A DNA stretch of 64,000 nt from Acidobacteriota bacterium. Lineage in GTDB: Bacteria; Acidobacteriota; Blastocatellia; RBC074. The notes beneath the pieces were generated by a model. It searched no databases. It saw only the letters and a list, made by a program, of their open reading frames with translations, and had not been told where the DNA came from. Where the stretch lies: positions 31,823 to 95,822 of the forward strand of contig JADJXM010000022.1 of assembly GCA_016715865.1 (NCBI GenBank), in the 5' to 3' direction. Of this stretch, positions 26,513 through 35,960 are shown one piece after another. How positions within the stretch are numbered: the first letter of the stretch is position 1; each line of letters begins with the position of its first letter. Both the position numbers and the translations under genes were made by a program.

Positions 26513-27697
26513 TCACTTAATTTCCGGGGCAATGTAATTCGTCATGACCAGATCATAGTAGCTGTCATATAATCCGGCGTCGAAGTCCTTCAGAAAGACC
26601 GTCATTTTTTGGAGCAGTGTGCTGGCGCGATGGCCGGCCAGACGCGCCGGGTGTGAAAAGCGACCGGTGGCCGATCGGATGAAGAGGCTTTTTTCGTCTA
26701 TCGGCAGCTTCTTCACATTGGCGGCGAATTCCGGAAAGACCTCGCTGCTGAAGAGGTACTGTTCGACATTTGAAGTGTAGAATGCCGTCAGCGTATATCC
26801 ATTTTTCCTCAGATAATCCCCGACGGCTGCCAGTGCTTTGGAGCCGGCAAAATTACCGACAACCGGGATGATCAGATTCTTTTCGTGCATGCCACGGACG
26901 AACTGATAATCGTCGTCGGTGGCCAGGAAATTTCCCTGCCTGCCTTTCTGATCGGTCTGCTCGATGATCTCTCGAAAAGTAGGAAAATTGCTTCCCCAGT
27001 AACCATCCATGCGATACGAAATCTCGAGGCCATCGTGATGGAAACTGCGGTAGACGTACTCCAGGCTTTTCCGATCGTTTTCATTCAAAGGGAATTTGAA
27101 ATCCTTCTCGATCGTCCTGATCACCTCATCCAGATTCGATGAAAACACCTTGTCGTCGGTCGGAGTCCGGTTGATGTATGACATCAATTCGTTGAGCGGG
27201 CTTTGACCGGTCGGAACTTTCTCTCCCGTCAGCGGCCGGCTGAAGAGTTTTGAGACGAACCTGACCCTGTCCGGCGAGTTATGGAAGATCGCCTTGTACA
27301 TCAAATGTTGCATGATCGCCTGGCGGCGGATATCGACGATAAAGGCGATCTGCGGTCGAATCCTGGCGATGTAGGTGAAATTCTGCTCGGGGCCGACGCC
27401 CAGATATGCGCCGCCTGATGCCCCCATTTCGCGAAGCAAATCCACAACCGTCAGATAAGCGGTTTCATTCGAGGTGAAATTGTCAGAGCGGAAATAGCCC
27501 CCATCTTCCGAGATCTCATTGATCAGTCGCGTGAACTCTTCGGCCGGAAGGCTTTCAATCGGTTGCACAGGTTTGTTCTGTGCGGCGACTGCCAGGCTGA
27601 AGAACGCCAGAAGCGAAAAGAAAAATGCCATACCCGCAGTCAGTCTCGGCAATCCAAGTCCTCGTCGAATGAATGTGGATTCTATCGTTATTCTCAT
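26513..27697 (-). CDS. Secreted protein of unassigned function, possibly LIC_10091-like (methyltransferase fold)
   Basis: The 394-residue protein has a signal peptide (LTAGMAFFFSLLAFFSLAVAAQ) and a mature domain starting about residue 45. Characteristic stretches are EDGGYFRSDNFTSNE, GGAYLGVGPEQNFTYIARIRPQIAFIVDIRRQAIMQHLMYKAIF and YDSYYDLVMTNYIAPE. The middle resembles a Rossmann-type SAM-methyltransferase fold, and I associate the family with Leptospira LIC_10091, but only from memory. An extracytoplasmic methyltransferase would be odd, so the fold may have another use. The ATG at 27697 is preferred over 27715 because AGGCGAGG lies just upstream. Confidence 0.75.
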   Translation of the reverse strand: MRITIESTFIRRGLGLPRLTAGMAFFFSLLAFFSLAVAAQNKPVQPIESLPAEEFTRLINEISEDGGYFRSDNFTSNETAYLTVVDLLREMGASGGAYLGVGPEQNFTYIARIRPQIAFIVDIRRQAIMQHLMYKAIFHNSPDRVRFVSKLFSRPLTGEKVPTGQSPLNELMSYINRTPTDDKVFSSNLDEVIRTIEKDFKFPLNENDRKSLEYVYRSFHHDGLEISYRMDGYWGSNFPTFREIIEQTDQKGRQGNFLATDDDYQFVRGMHEKNLIIPVVGNFAGSKALAAVGDYLRKNGYTLTAFYTSNVEQYLFSSEVFPEFAANVKKLPIDEKSLFIRSATGRFSHPARLAGHRASTLLQKMTVFLKDFDAGLYDSYYDLVMTNYIAPEIK

Positions 27698-27798
27698 TTG
27701 CACCTCGCCTTTCATGGGATTTCAGAGGAATCGTCCGGATATCCTACTCAACCGAAATCAGTTTGCAACAAAAAAGCGAACTTGAACAGTCATCAATC

Positions 27799-27822
27799 GG
27801 AACGCCGGCCTCCGGTCGGCAT
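27799..27822. repeat. Single GCCGGCCTCCGGTCGGC palindrome
   Basis: One copy of the same unit found at 23542-23619, with one variant base in the stem. It stands alone in the 312-base divergent gap 27698-28009, which otherwise holds no gene that I can support. Confidence 0.75.
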
Positions 27823-28009
27823 CCATATCTTTTCGATTCCGGGAACTGATTTTCCCACAATCGAACATGTCACTCGCAACACAAAAAATCACGCCGGTGC
27901 TAATTATAGTGTTATCAAGACTTAGGTGCAGATAACTAATGGCACGGAATTTGGGTTTCCGATTACGGCAATATTCATTTCAGAATCAATGATCGAGACT
28001 GGAGAGAAC

Positions 28010-30466
28010 ATGAGCAGTTTGTGGCAGGATATCGTTTTCGGATTTCGGATAATGTTGAAGCAACCGGGATTTACGATCGGGGCTGTGCTCACGCTGGCAC
28101 TCGGGATCGGAGTCAACAGCGCGATCTTCAACGTGGTCAGCGCATTTATCATTCGTCCGATACCGGGTGTTGCTCAACCTGAACAACTGGTCATTCCATT
28201 CAATATGGACAGGGATGGCGATCTGAGTGATTCGTTCTCCTACCCCGACTATGTCGATTACCGCGATCGGAATCGGAAGCTGGCAGGACTCTTCGCCTAC
28301 AGGCTGGTTCCAGTTGTGATTGGGGAGCGGGATGGAAACGACGTGATTTATGGCGAGATTGTAAGCGGAAACTATTTCGATGTTTTGCAGGTCAATGCGC
28401 AACTTGGTCGAACATTTCTTGCCGAAGAATCGAAGACTCCGAATACCCACCCGGTTGTAGTCATCAGTCACGATTTATGGATCAGTCGTTTAGACGGCGA
28501 TCCGGGAATCGTCGGGAGAACGCTCAAGCTCAACGGAACTGATTTCAACGTCATCGGAATCGCACCTCAAGAATTCCAGGGAACGAAATGGGGTCTGGGA
28601 TTGGATTTCTGGGTCCCGCTCATGATGGAGGAACGGATCCTGCCAGGCGAAAGCTTTTTGAAAGAGCGAGGCTGGCATGGGATACAGGTAATGGGTCGGC
28701 TCAAAAAAGGAATCCCGATCAATCAGGCCGAAGCCGATATGACGGCTGTGACGGCGCAGCTCGAACGTGAATTCGCCAATGATCGCGGGGCCGGCAACAG
28801 GATCAGGCTGCTGCCTGAAACGGAGGGGCGATTCGATCATGCACGCAATGTAGTCAGTCTGGGAGCGTGGCTGGCGCTTGGCGTGGTTGGAGTAATCCTG
28901 CTGGTCGTCTGCGCCAATCTGGCCAATCTGATGCTCGCCAGGGCGCAGCGGCGCCGGCGAGAGATCGGAATTCGACTGGCTCTCGGAGCAAACCGATGGC
29001 GCCTCATCAGCCAGCTCATGACTGAAAGCCTGCTGCTGGCGCTGCTTGGCGGCGCAGTCGGATTTGTGGTCTCCTTTTGGATCGCCGATCTCGTCCTCAA
29101 TATAGCCCCTGTCCTTCCGTATCGAATGATTCTGAATCTGGCGCCGGACAGAGGTGTTATTTTCTTCACACTTCTTGCCTCGATTCTCGCGGGCCTTATC
29201 TTCGGGCTCATTCCAGCACTCCATTCGTCGAGATTCGATCTGATCACAATCCTCAAAGGCGATGAGACACCACAGACGCTGTCTCGACGAGGATTCAATC
29301 TGCGCACTGCACTGGTCGTCGCTCAGGTGACACTCTCACTTGTTGTACTTGTTTGCGGGGGACTGATGATTCGCAGCTTCCAGAATGCCGGCCGGATCGA
29401 TCCCGGATTCGACCCTCGTGGAGTAACTGCAATGACGATTACTCCCGGACTGCTCGGGTATGACGAGACGCGCGGCAAGCTGCTCTATACTCAGTTTCTG
29501 GAACGCGTCGAAGCTCTGCCGGGGGTTGAAACCGCTTCATTTGCCAAGCTGCTTCCATTGGGCGACAGCTCGAATTCGACAGGGCCCGTCTTTGCGGATG
29601 GTCAGCCGCCCCCTCGGCCGGGTGAAGGCTTGAATGTCGGTTACAACGTTGTCGGACCGAATTATTTCAGGACCATGCGAACGCCGATTCTGCAGGGTAG
29701 GGAGTTCAGTACAGCCGATCGTCCCGGTGAAACTCGAGCGGTGATCATCAATCAGACCCTGGCTGGAAGGTTATGGCCGGATCAGGATCCGCTGGGCCGG
29801 AACTTCAGGGTCTCGGACGGAACTAGAAAATATGAAGTCATCGGTGTGGCAGCTGACGGGAAATACCGAAGCCTGTCGGAAAAACCACGGCCGCATTTCT
29901 GGTTATCGATGGGTGATAACTATGAAACGCAGATGACGCTCCTGGTTCGCACCGGGCAGGAATCGCCCGGTATCGTCGGCAGTGTCCGTGAGGCGCTCAA
30001 GGGAATCGACGGCGCCATTCCGCTGGTCGGAGTCAAGACGATGCAGGAACACATGTCAGTCCAGTTATGGGGCACGCGTATGGGAGCAGTTGCCGCCTTC
30101 GGCCTCGGCATCCTGGTGCTTCTTATCGCCGCCATGGGTATTTACAGTGTTATCTCTTATTCCGTCAGTCAGCGAACAAAAGAGATTGGAATTCGTATGG
30201 CTTTAGGAGCAAATCGTCAGGATGTTATCCGACTCGTTGCGGCTCAGGGCGTGAAGGTCACTCTGATCGGTATTGTTGCCGGTTTGCCGCTCGCTTTTCT
30301 AATTACTCGTCTGCTCTCAAATCTGCTTTTTGGAGTTAGCACCGCCGATCCTTTGATTTACGGCGGAATCACATTGTTGCTCGTTCTGGTCGGCTGGATG
30401 GCCGGATGGATACCTGCCCGCCGCGCTTCCAAAGTGGATCCGATGGTAGCGCTGCGTTACGAATAA
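28010..30466 (+). CDS. ADOP-type ABC permease (MacB/FtsX-like, duplicated)
   Basis: The 818-residue protein has the full ADOP plan: N-terminal SLWQDIVFGFRIMLKQPGF, GIGVNSAIFNVVSAFIIRP, PCD domain, FtsX bundle with VVCANLANLMLARAQRRRREIGIRL-type coupling sequence, a central helix (VAQVTLSLVVLVCGGLMI), a second PCD domain and a final bundle ending VDPMVALRYE. ATG 28010 is chosen because GGAGAG lies just upstream; the frame extends to 27926 without other support. It differs most from the other ADOP copies, since its N-terminal motif is SAFIIRPIPG instead of a PLPY type. It starts the tight group of permeases running to 38378. Confidence 0.9.
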   Translation: MSSLWQDIVFGFRIMLKQPGFTIGAVLTLALGIGVNSAIFNVVSAFIIRPIPGVAQPEQLVIPFNMDRDGDLSDSFSYPDYVDYRDRNRKLAGLFAYRLVPVVIGERDGNDVIYGEIVSGNYFDVLQVNAQLGRTFLAEESKTPNTHPVVVISHDLWISRLDGDPGIVGRTLKLNGTDFNVIGIAPQEFQGTKWGLGLDFWVPLMMEERILPGESFLKERGWHGIQVMGRLKKGIPINQAEADMTAVTAQLEREFANDRGAGNRIRLLPETEGRFDHARNVVSLGAWLALGVVGVILLVVCANLANLMLARAQRRRREIGIRLALGANRWRLISQLMTESLLLALLGGAVGFVVSFWIADLVLNIAPVLPYRMILNLAPDRGVIFFTLLASILAGLIFGLIPALHSSRFDLITILKGDETPQTLSRRGFNLRTALVVAQVTLSLVVLVCGGLMIRSFQNAGRIDPGFDPRGVTAMTITPGLLGYDETRGKLLYTQFLERVEALPGVETASFAKLLPLGDSSNSTGPVFADGQPPPRPGEGLNVGYNVVGPNYFRTMRTPILQGREFSTADRPGETRAVIINQTLAGRLWPDQDPLGRNFRVSDGTRKYEVIGVAADGKYRSLSEKPRPHFWLSMGDNYETQMTLLVRTGQESPGIVGSVREALKGIDGAIPLVGVKTMQEHMSVQLWGTRMGAVAAFGLGILVLLIAAMGIYSVISYSVSQRTKEIGIRMALGANRQDVIRLVAAQGVKVTLIGIVAGLPLAFLITRLLSNLLFGVSTADPLIYGGITLLLVLVGWMAGWIPARRASKVDPMVALRYE

Positions 30467-30493
30467 TCGATTGTTGGTTTAGGAGGATGAGAT

Positions 30494-30952
30494 ATGAACC
30501 AAATTATTATGGTTTTTCTGGCTTTCATCGTGGCTCTTTCGTGCGGTTTGCATGATGCTGGTTTGACACCGGTCCAGGATGAGACTGAAGCAGTGAGGCA
30601 GGCGGTTCTGGATTACGTCGAGGGCGTTTACAACGTCGATCCGGCCCGCATCGAACGCAGCGTTCACCCTGAATTGACAAAACTGGGATTTTATCGAACG
30701 CAAGGCAAAGACGGATACTCCAGCGGAAAAATGACCTTCGCTCAGTTGGTCGAGCTTTCAAAAAAATGGAATAAGGAAGGCAAGCTTCCGAAGAGCGCCC
30801 CGAAAGAGATCACCATCTTTGAAGTGCAGGATCAGACGGCGACCGCCAAGTTGACGGCTCAGTGGGGAACTGATTATTTCCACCTGGCTAAATATGACGG
30901 CAAATGGCAGATCATCAACGTGCTCTGGCAAAGCCCGCCACCGAAAAAATAG
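30494..30952 (+). CDS. Small secreted NTF2-like / lumazine-binding-2 family protein
   Basis: The 152-residue protein has a signal sequence (MVFLAFIVALSCGL), possibly with a lipidation or cleavage site at SCG. The mature part is ETEAVRQAVLDYVEGVYNVDPARIERSVHPELTK followed by TAQWGTDYFHLAKYDGKWQIINVLW, which is the usual pattern of the putative lumazine-binding (NTF2-like cone) family. These proteins often act as secreted binding or unknown-enzyme modules. AGGAGG lies 8 bases before the ATG. The position between two permeases suggests cotranscription, with no proven functional link. Confidence 0.83.
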   Translation: MNQIIMVFLAFIVALSCGLHDAGLTPVQDETEAVRQAVLDYVEGVYNVDPARIERSVHPELTKLGFYRTQGKDGYSSGKMTFAQLVELSKKWNKEGKLPKSAPKEITIFEVQDQTATAKLTAQWGTDYFHLAKYDGKWQIINVLWQSPPPKK

Positions 30953-31023
30953 AACCGAAAGATACGTAACTCGTGGGCAAGAGCCACCGGGACCACGGTT
31001 ATGGGCGTATTGGGAGGACTGAC

Positions 31024-33474
31024 ATGGAAAACCTGATCCAGGATGTGCGGTACGGTTTGCGATCATTGTTGAAAAATCGATCCTTTACGATCATCGCCGT
31101 CGTTGCACTGGCGATAGGAATCGGAGCGAACACCGCGATTTTCAGCGTCTTCAATTCGATCCTCATCAAACCGTTGCCATACCAGGACGCAGACAGGCTG
31201 GTCATTCTTTACCATCACTATCCTAAACTGGAATTAAAGGCTTCGGTCTCGGCCGTCGGCTACAATCACTATCAGAAAAATGTCAAATCCTTTGAATCAC
31301 TGGGGGCCTTTACGGGTTGGGCGGCCAACCTGACGGGGATAGATTCGCCGGAACGACTGACCGGCGGCGCCGTGACTCATACTTTCTTCAGCACACTGGG
31401 CGTTAAGCCGATAAAAGGACGAGCCTTTCTGGCGGAGGAAGAACAGGCGGGCAAGAATCGCGTAGTCGTCGTGACCGATGGGTTGTGGAAGCGTCGATTC
31501 GGTGCTGATCCGAATCTGGTCGGTAAATCGATCATGCTCAACGGAGAAAACCATACTGTCATTGGGATCATGCCTCCGGAGTTCCAGTTTGGGAGTGAGT
31601 TCGGCCAGCAGGTCGAGATCTATTCGCCGACGGTCTTTACTCCACCGCAGCTCGATACGAATAACTGGGGATTCGAATTTCTGTTTGCTTTGGTCAGATT
31701 AAAACCAGGCGTCAGCATCGAGGCCGCTCAGACTGAATTGGATACGATCGCTACGGGCGTGCGCCGGCAGTATATGGGCGAGACAGGTACCTCCCTGGCT
31801 GGAAACTGGACGCTGCTGCTGGAAAATTTTCGTGAAAACATTGTCGGAGATATCCGTCCGGCGTTGAATATTCTGATGGTGGCGGTCGGGCTTGTGCTCC
31901 TGATCGCTTGTGCGAATGTCGCCAATCTGTTGCTGGCACGCGCGTCAGGCAGACAGAAGGAGATGGCGTTGCGATCCGCCCTCGGTGCAGGTCGCGGAAG
32001 AATAATACGACAATTGCTTACTGAAAGCGTTCTGCTGGCCATAATCGGCGGGGCATGCGGTCTGCTGCTGGCTTATGGCGGCATAAAACTACTCGTCGCA
32101 TTGAGCCCAGATAATATCCCGCGAACAAATGAGGTTGGAATCGACATTCTGGCGCTCATTTTCACGATCGGAATTTCGATACTGACGGGGCTGATATTCG
32201 GCGTCGCACCGGCATGGCAGATATCCAGAACCGATCTGCATGAGACCCTGAAGGAAGGCGGTCGCACGGGAACATCTCAGGCGAGGCGAGGGATTCGAAA
32301 TCTGCTGGTTGTTGTCGAAGTCGCAATCGCCCTTGTGCTTTTGATCGGCGCCGGATTGCTGATCCGCAGCTTCCTCAAGGTTCAGCAGATCGATCCTGGT
32401 TTCAGGCCTGATCAATTGCTGGTAATGCAGCTTGCGCTGCCGGAGACCAAATATCCTGAGCCGGCGGATCGCGATCGGTTCTATCAATCAATGGTGCAGA
32501 AGGTGCGCGCCATTCCCGGAGTTCAGGAAGCAGGGATCAGCACCAGCGTGCCGATGAGCGGATCGAACGCCAGCGCCAGTTTCACGATCGAGGGCCGGGA
32601 GGTCGCTCAGGGAGAGATGTCGCCATGGGGGAATCGATGGTCTGCAGGCCAGACCTATTTCCAGACTATGGCGATACCGCTCATCAAGGGGCGGTACTTC
32701 GAAGAGCGCGATTCGGCTGATTCGCCGCTGGTGGCGATCATCGACATCACAATGGCCCGCAAATTCTGGCCGAATGAGGATCCTCTCGGCAAGCGAATCA
32801 GTTTCAGTCGTGACGATAACGGAGAGAGGTCCTGGAGAGAGATCGTCGGAGTCGTTGGGCATGTCAAACAAAAAGGTCTGGAGGGCGATTCTCCTGTCCA
32901 GTATTACATCCCACACCGGCAGATACCTTCTTCGAACGTCTACCTTGCGATCAGGTCACGGCAGGCAGACCCGTCATCGTTGACCGGAGTCGTTCGCAAC
33001 GAAATTCAATCGATCGATCGTGAATTGCCGGTCTTTAAAGTCACGACGATGGAGCAGCTCGTGGCTGCTTCGATCATGCAGCGTCGCTTCGCAATGGTTC
33101 TTCTCGGAGCCTTTGCGTTCATCGCTCTGCTGCTGGCCGCCGTCGGACTATATGGCGTCATGTCATATTCAGTTGCGCAAAGAACGCACGAGATCGGCAT
33201 CCGGATGGCCCTCGGCGCAAGAGAGTCGAGTGTGCTTGGTATGGTCATCAGACAGGGGATGCTGTTGACTCTGATCGGACTTGTCATGGGACTTGTCATC
33301 GCCTTCGCTCTGACTCGTGTCATGGCCAGTCAGGTCTTCGGCATCGGCACGACGGATCCGCTGACTTTCTCGCTGCTATCCGGTTCGCTGCTCGTGGTTG
33401 CGTTTCTGGCAAGCTATATCCCGGCCCGCCGAGCGACCAGGGTCGATCCGATGATTGCGCTGAGATATGAATGA
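31024..33474 (+). CDS. ADOP-type ABC permease (MacB/FtsX-like, duplicated)
   Basis: The 816-residue protein begins ENLIQDVRYGLRSLLKNRSF and continues GIGANTAIFSVFNSILIKPLPYQDADRLV. Its coupling sequence is MALRSALGAGRGRIIRQLLTESV. The central helix is VVEVAIALVLLIGAGLL, and the protein ends VDPMIALRYE. The ATG at 31024 is supported by GGGAGG upstream; an in-frame GTG at 30973 is less likely. Overall similarity to the 19792 copy is high in the DADRLVIL region, suggesting the two are close paralogues. Confidence 0.9.
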   Translation: MENLIQDVRYGLRSLLKNRSFTIIAVVALAIGIGANTAIFSVFNSILIKPLPYQDADRLVILYHHYPKLELKASVSAVGYNHYQKNVKSFESLGAFTGWAANLTGIDSPERLTGGAVTHTFFSTLGVKPIKGRAFLAEEEQAGKNRVVVVTDGLWKRRFGADPNLVGKSIMLNGENHTVIGIMPPEFQFGSEFGQQVEIYSPTVFTPPQLDTNNWGFEFLFALVRLKPGVSIEAAQTELDTIATGVRRQYMGETGTSLAGNWTLLLENFRENIVGDIRPALNILMVAVGLVLLIACANVANLLLARASGRQKEMALRSALGAGRGRIIRQLLTESVLLAIIGGACGLLLAYGGIKLLVALSPDNIPRTNEVGIDILALIFTIGISILTGLIFGVAPAWQISRTDLHETLKEGGRTGTSQARRGIRNLLVVVEVAIALVLLIGAGLLIRSFLKVQQIDPGFRPDQLLVMQLALPETKYPEPADRDRFYQSMVQKVRAIPGVQEAGISTSVPMSGSNASASFTIEGREVAQGEMSPWGNRWSAGQTYFQTMAIPLIKGRYFEERDSADSPLVAIIDITMARKFWPNEDPLGKRISFSRDDNGERSWREIVGVVGHVKQKGLEGDSPVQYYIPHRQIPSSNVYLAIRSRQADPSSLTGVVRNEIQSIDRELPVFKVTTMEQLVAASIMQRRFAMVLLGAFAFIALLLAAVGLYGVMSYSVAQRTHEIGIRMALGARESSVLGMVIRQGMLLTLIGLVMGLVIAFALTRVMASQVFGIGTTDPLTFSLLSGSLLVVAFLASYIPARRATRVDPMIALRYE

Positions 33475-33492
33475 AAATCTCTGGATACTGCT

Positions 33493-35916
33493 ATGGATGG
33501 AATTATACAGGATCTGCGTTATGGCTTCCGGTCGCTCATCAAGGAAACGGGGTACACAGCTGTCGCCATTTTGACGCTTGCCATCGGGATCGGCGCTTCA
33601 ACGGCGATCTTCACAGTGGCCGATGCCGCACTCTTCAAAGGCCTGCCATACAAGGATCCCGACAATCTTTTTCATCTTTGGGAAGGGACTCCGCAACAGG
33701 ACTTTCCACGACGTGAGGCATCATGGCCCGATTACCAGGACTGGCGAAACAGTCAGGTTTTCGAAGCCGTCGCGGCGTACACCGGGGGTGGCGGCACGTT
33801 GATGGGGAGAGGTGAGCCGGAAAGGATCTTCACGCCCGGTGCTTCAGCCAACTTCTTCTCCGTTCTGGGAGTGACGCCCGCGCTGGGGCGATCATTTCAG
33901 CCCGGCGATGATCGTCCCGGGGCCGAACGCGTCGCCCTTCTGACCGATAGTTTCTGGAAGAAGAAATTCGCCGGGGATCGCAATATTCCTGGTAAAACCA
34001 TCAACATCAGCGGTATCGCATTTACCATCGTAGGGGTACTGCCGGAGAGTTTTAGATTCGCCTTGCGTCCGGCCGATATCTGGATCGCATATCAGCCATC
34101 CGAAATGCAGATGACGCGGCGGGGGATGCATGGGACGAACGTGATCGCGAGGCTCAGGGATGGAGCCAGCCTCGAACGGGCACAGGCCGAGATGGGTGTG
34201 ATCGCCAGCCGGATCGAACAGGAACACAAGGACTCTCATGCCGGCACTAATATTTTTATGATCCCGTTGCTTGACGAGATGGTCGGTCCGGTCAAACCCA
34301 TCCTCATGGCCCTGTTGTTTGCCGTCGGTTTCGTTTTACTCATCGCCTGTTCGAATGTAGCTGGCCTGACTCTGGCACGATCATCCGCGCGTTCCAGGGA
34401 GATCGCCATTCGCACTGCGCTTGGCGCCGGGCGCTTTCGAGTTATCAGGCAACTCATGACTGAATCGTTGCTTCTTTCTCTTCTTGGTGGCGCGGCGGGG
34501 CTGTTGATCGCATATTGGGGCGTTGATATCCTGGTCGCTCTCATCCCCCGGGAGCAGGCAATGTCCATGCCTTATCTCGATGATCTCGACCTGGATGTCA
34601 GGGTATTGGGTTTTACGACGCTCATATCGGTGCTGACCGGGATCGTTTTTGGTCTGGCCCCAGCATTGCAGGCGTCGAAATTGAACCTGAATGAGGTCCT
34701 GAAAAGTGGGTCAGGAAGCCTCGGATCGAGCGGCCGCCATAAAATGAGGAACATACTGGTTGTGGCCGAGGTGGCTCTGGCTGTGGTCCTCCTGATCGGC
34801 GCCGGATTGATGATTAAAAGCTTCCTGAGCCTTTTGAAGGTCGATCCGGGATTCAACCCGCAAAACCTTTTGACGATGACGGTCTCCATCCCTCGCAGCA
34901 AATATCGGGAACCGTCACAAGTCGTCGGTATTTATCAGGAACTCGAAAAGCGGATCGAGTCGTTGCCCGGGGTGACCGCTTCAGGCATCGTCAACATCCT
35001 GCCTTTGATCGGAGGAGATACCAACCGTTTACTGATCGAGGGCCGTCCGATTCCTCCTCCGGGGTATGAGATCGAAGCTAACTTCAGAGAGATCAGCGGC
35101 AACTATTTTCGAACTGCCGGCATACCTCTCATGGCCGGGAGATTCTTTGATCATCGTGACAATGAAGATTCGACGCCCGTCGTCATCATTAACAAGAGCT
35201 TTGCCAATAAGTTTTTCGATAAAACCGATCCAGTCGGTCAAAGGATCTATTTCCCGGGAAATGCCGATTCGCCGATCGGGATAGTCGGGGTGGTCGGTGA
35301 CGTCCATATCACTGGTCTGGACGAAGAGATTAAGCCGGTCATGTACATCCCGATGGCCCAGTCGGTGTCTAATACAGTCAGCCTTCTGATTCGCACCATG
35401 ATCGATCCGAAAACAATGGTCAATGCAGTTCGAGCGGCTACGGCAAAGATCGAACCTGATGCAGTCATCTATAACACGATGACTATGGATGAGAAGATCA
35501 GATCATCCGAAGCGGCATTCATCCGCCAGTTTCCGGCAGTCCTGATCGGAATTTTCGCAGCTGTAGCAATGATTCTGGCAGCGATCGGCATCTACGGGTT
35601 GATCTCGTATTCGGTTATTCGGCAAACACATGACATCGGTGTGCGGATGGCCCTCGGCGCACGTCCTGTCCATATTCTGGGCATGCAGATGAAGCACGGC
35701 ATGGTTTTGGTCCTTTACGGGGTGGGCATTGGAATTGTCGCGGCAGCGGGATTGATGAGGTTGCTCCAGTCGCTCCTGTTTCAGGTCGGGACTACGGACA
35801 CTGCCATTTACCTGATGGTCATCACAGTACTCTCAGCTGTAGCCATGGGAGCCTGCTTCATTCCGGCTCTGCGTGCCACGAAGGTGAATCCACTCGCTGC
35901 GCTTCGAACTGATTGA
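33493..35916 (+). CDS. ADOP-type ABC permease (MacB/FtsX-like, duplicated)
   Basis: The 807-residue protein starts DGIIQDLRYGFRSLIKETGY, then GIGASTAIFTVADAALFKGLPYKDPDNLF. The first helix bundle contains LLIACSNVAGLTLARSSARSREIAIRTALGAGRFR, so the usual ANVANLLLAR motif is SNVAGLTLAR here. The C-terminus is VNPLAALRTD instead of the usual VDPMVALRYE. The start lies 18 bases after the previous permease's stop, so the two are cotranscribed. The ATG has no strong ribosome binding site and may rely on coupling. Confidence 0.9.
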   Translation: MDGIIQDLRYGFRSLIKETGYTAVAILTLAIGIGASTAIFTVADAALFKGLPYKDPDNLFHLWEGTPQQDFPRREASWPDYQDWRNSQVFEAVAAYTGGGGTLMGRGEPERIFTPGASANFFSVLGVTPALGRSFQPGDDRPGAERVALLTDSFWKKKFAGDRNIPGKTINISGIAFTIVGVLPESFRFALRPADIWIAYQPSEMQMTRRGMHGTNVIARLRDGASLERAQAEMGVIASRIEQEHKDSHAGTNIFMIPLLDEMVGPVKPILMALLFAVGFVLLIACSNVAGLTLARSSARSREIAIRTALGAGRFRVIRQLMTESLLLSLLGGAAGLLIAYWGVDILVALIPREQAMSMPYLDDLDLDVRVLGFTTLISVLTGIVFGLAPALQASKLNLNEVLKSGSGSLGSSGRHKMRNILVVAEVALAVVLLIGAGLMIKSFLSLLKVDPGFNPQNLLTMTVSIPRSKYREPSQVVGIYQELEKRIESLPGVTASGIVNILPLIGGDTNRLLIEGRPIPPPGYEIEANFREISGNYFRTAGIPLMAGRFFDHRDNEDSTPVVIINKSFANKFFDKTDPVGQRIYFPGNADSPIGIVGVVGDVHITGLDEEIKPVMYIPMAQSVSNTVSLLIRTMIDPKTMVNAVRAATAKIEPDAVIYNTMTMDEKIRSSEAAFIRQFPAVLIGIFAAVAMILAAIGIYGLISYSVIRQTHDIGVRMALGARPVHILGMQMKHGMVLVLYGVGIGIVAAAGLMRLLQSLLFQVGTTDTAIYLMVITVLSAVAMGACFIPALRATKVNPLAALRTD

Positions 35917-35960
35917 ATGCTGAAAATATCAATAAATAATTCGAAGGAGGGGGCACGAAG

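Noticed and set aside
28490..29224. 244-codon frame on the - strand
   Set aside because: Antisense to an ADOP permease, rich in Arg/Ser/Gln with no membrane or enzyme motifs.
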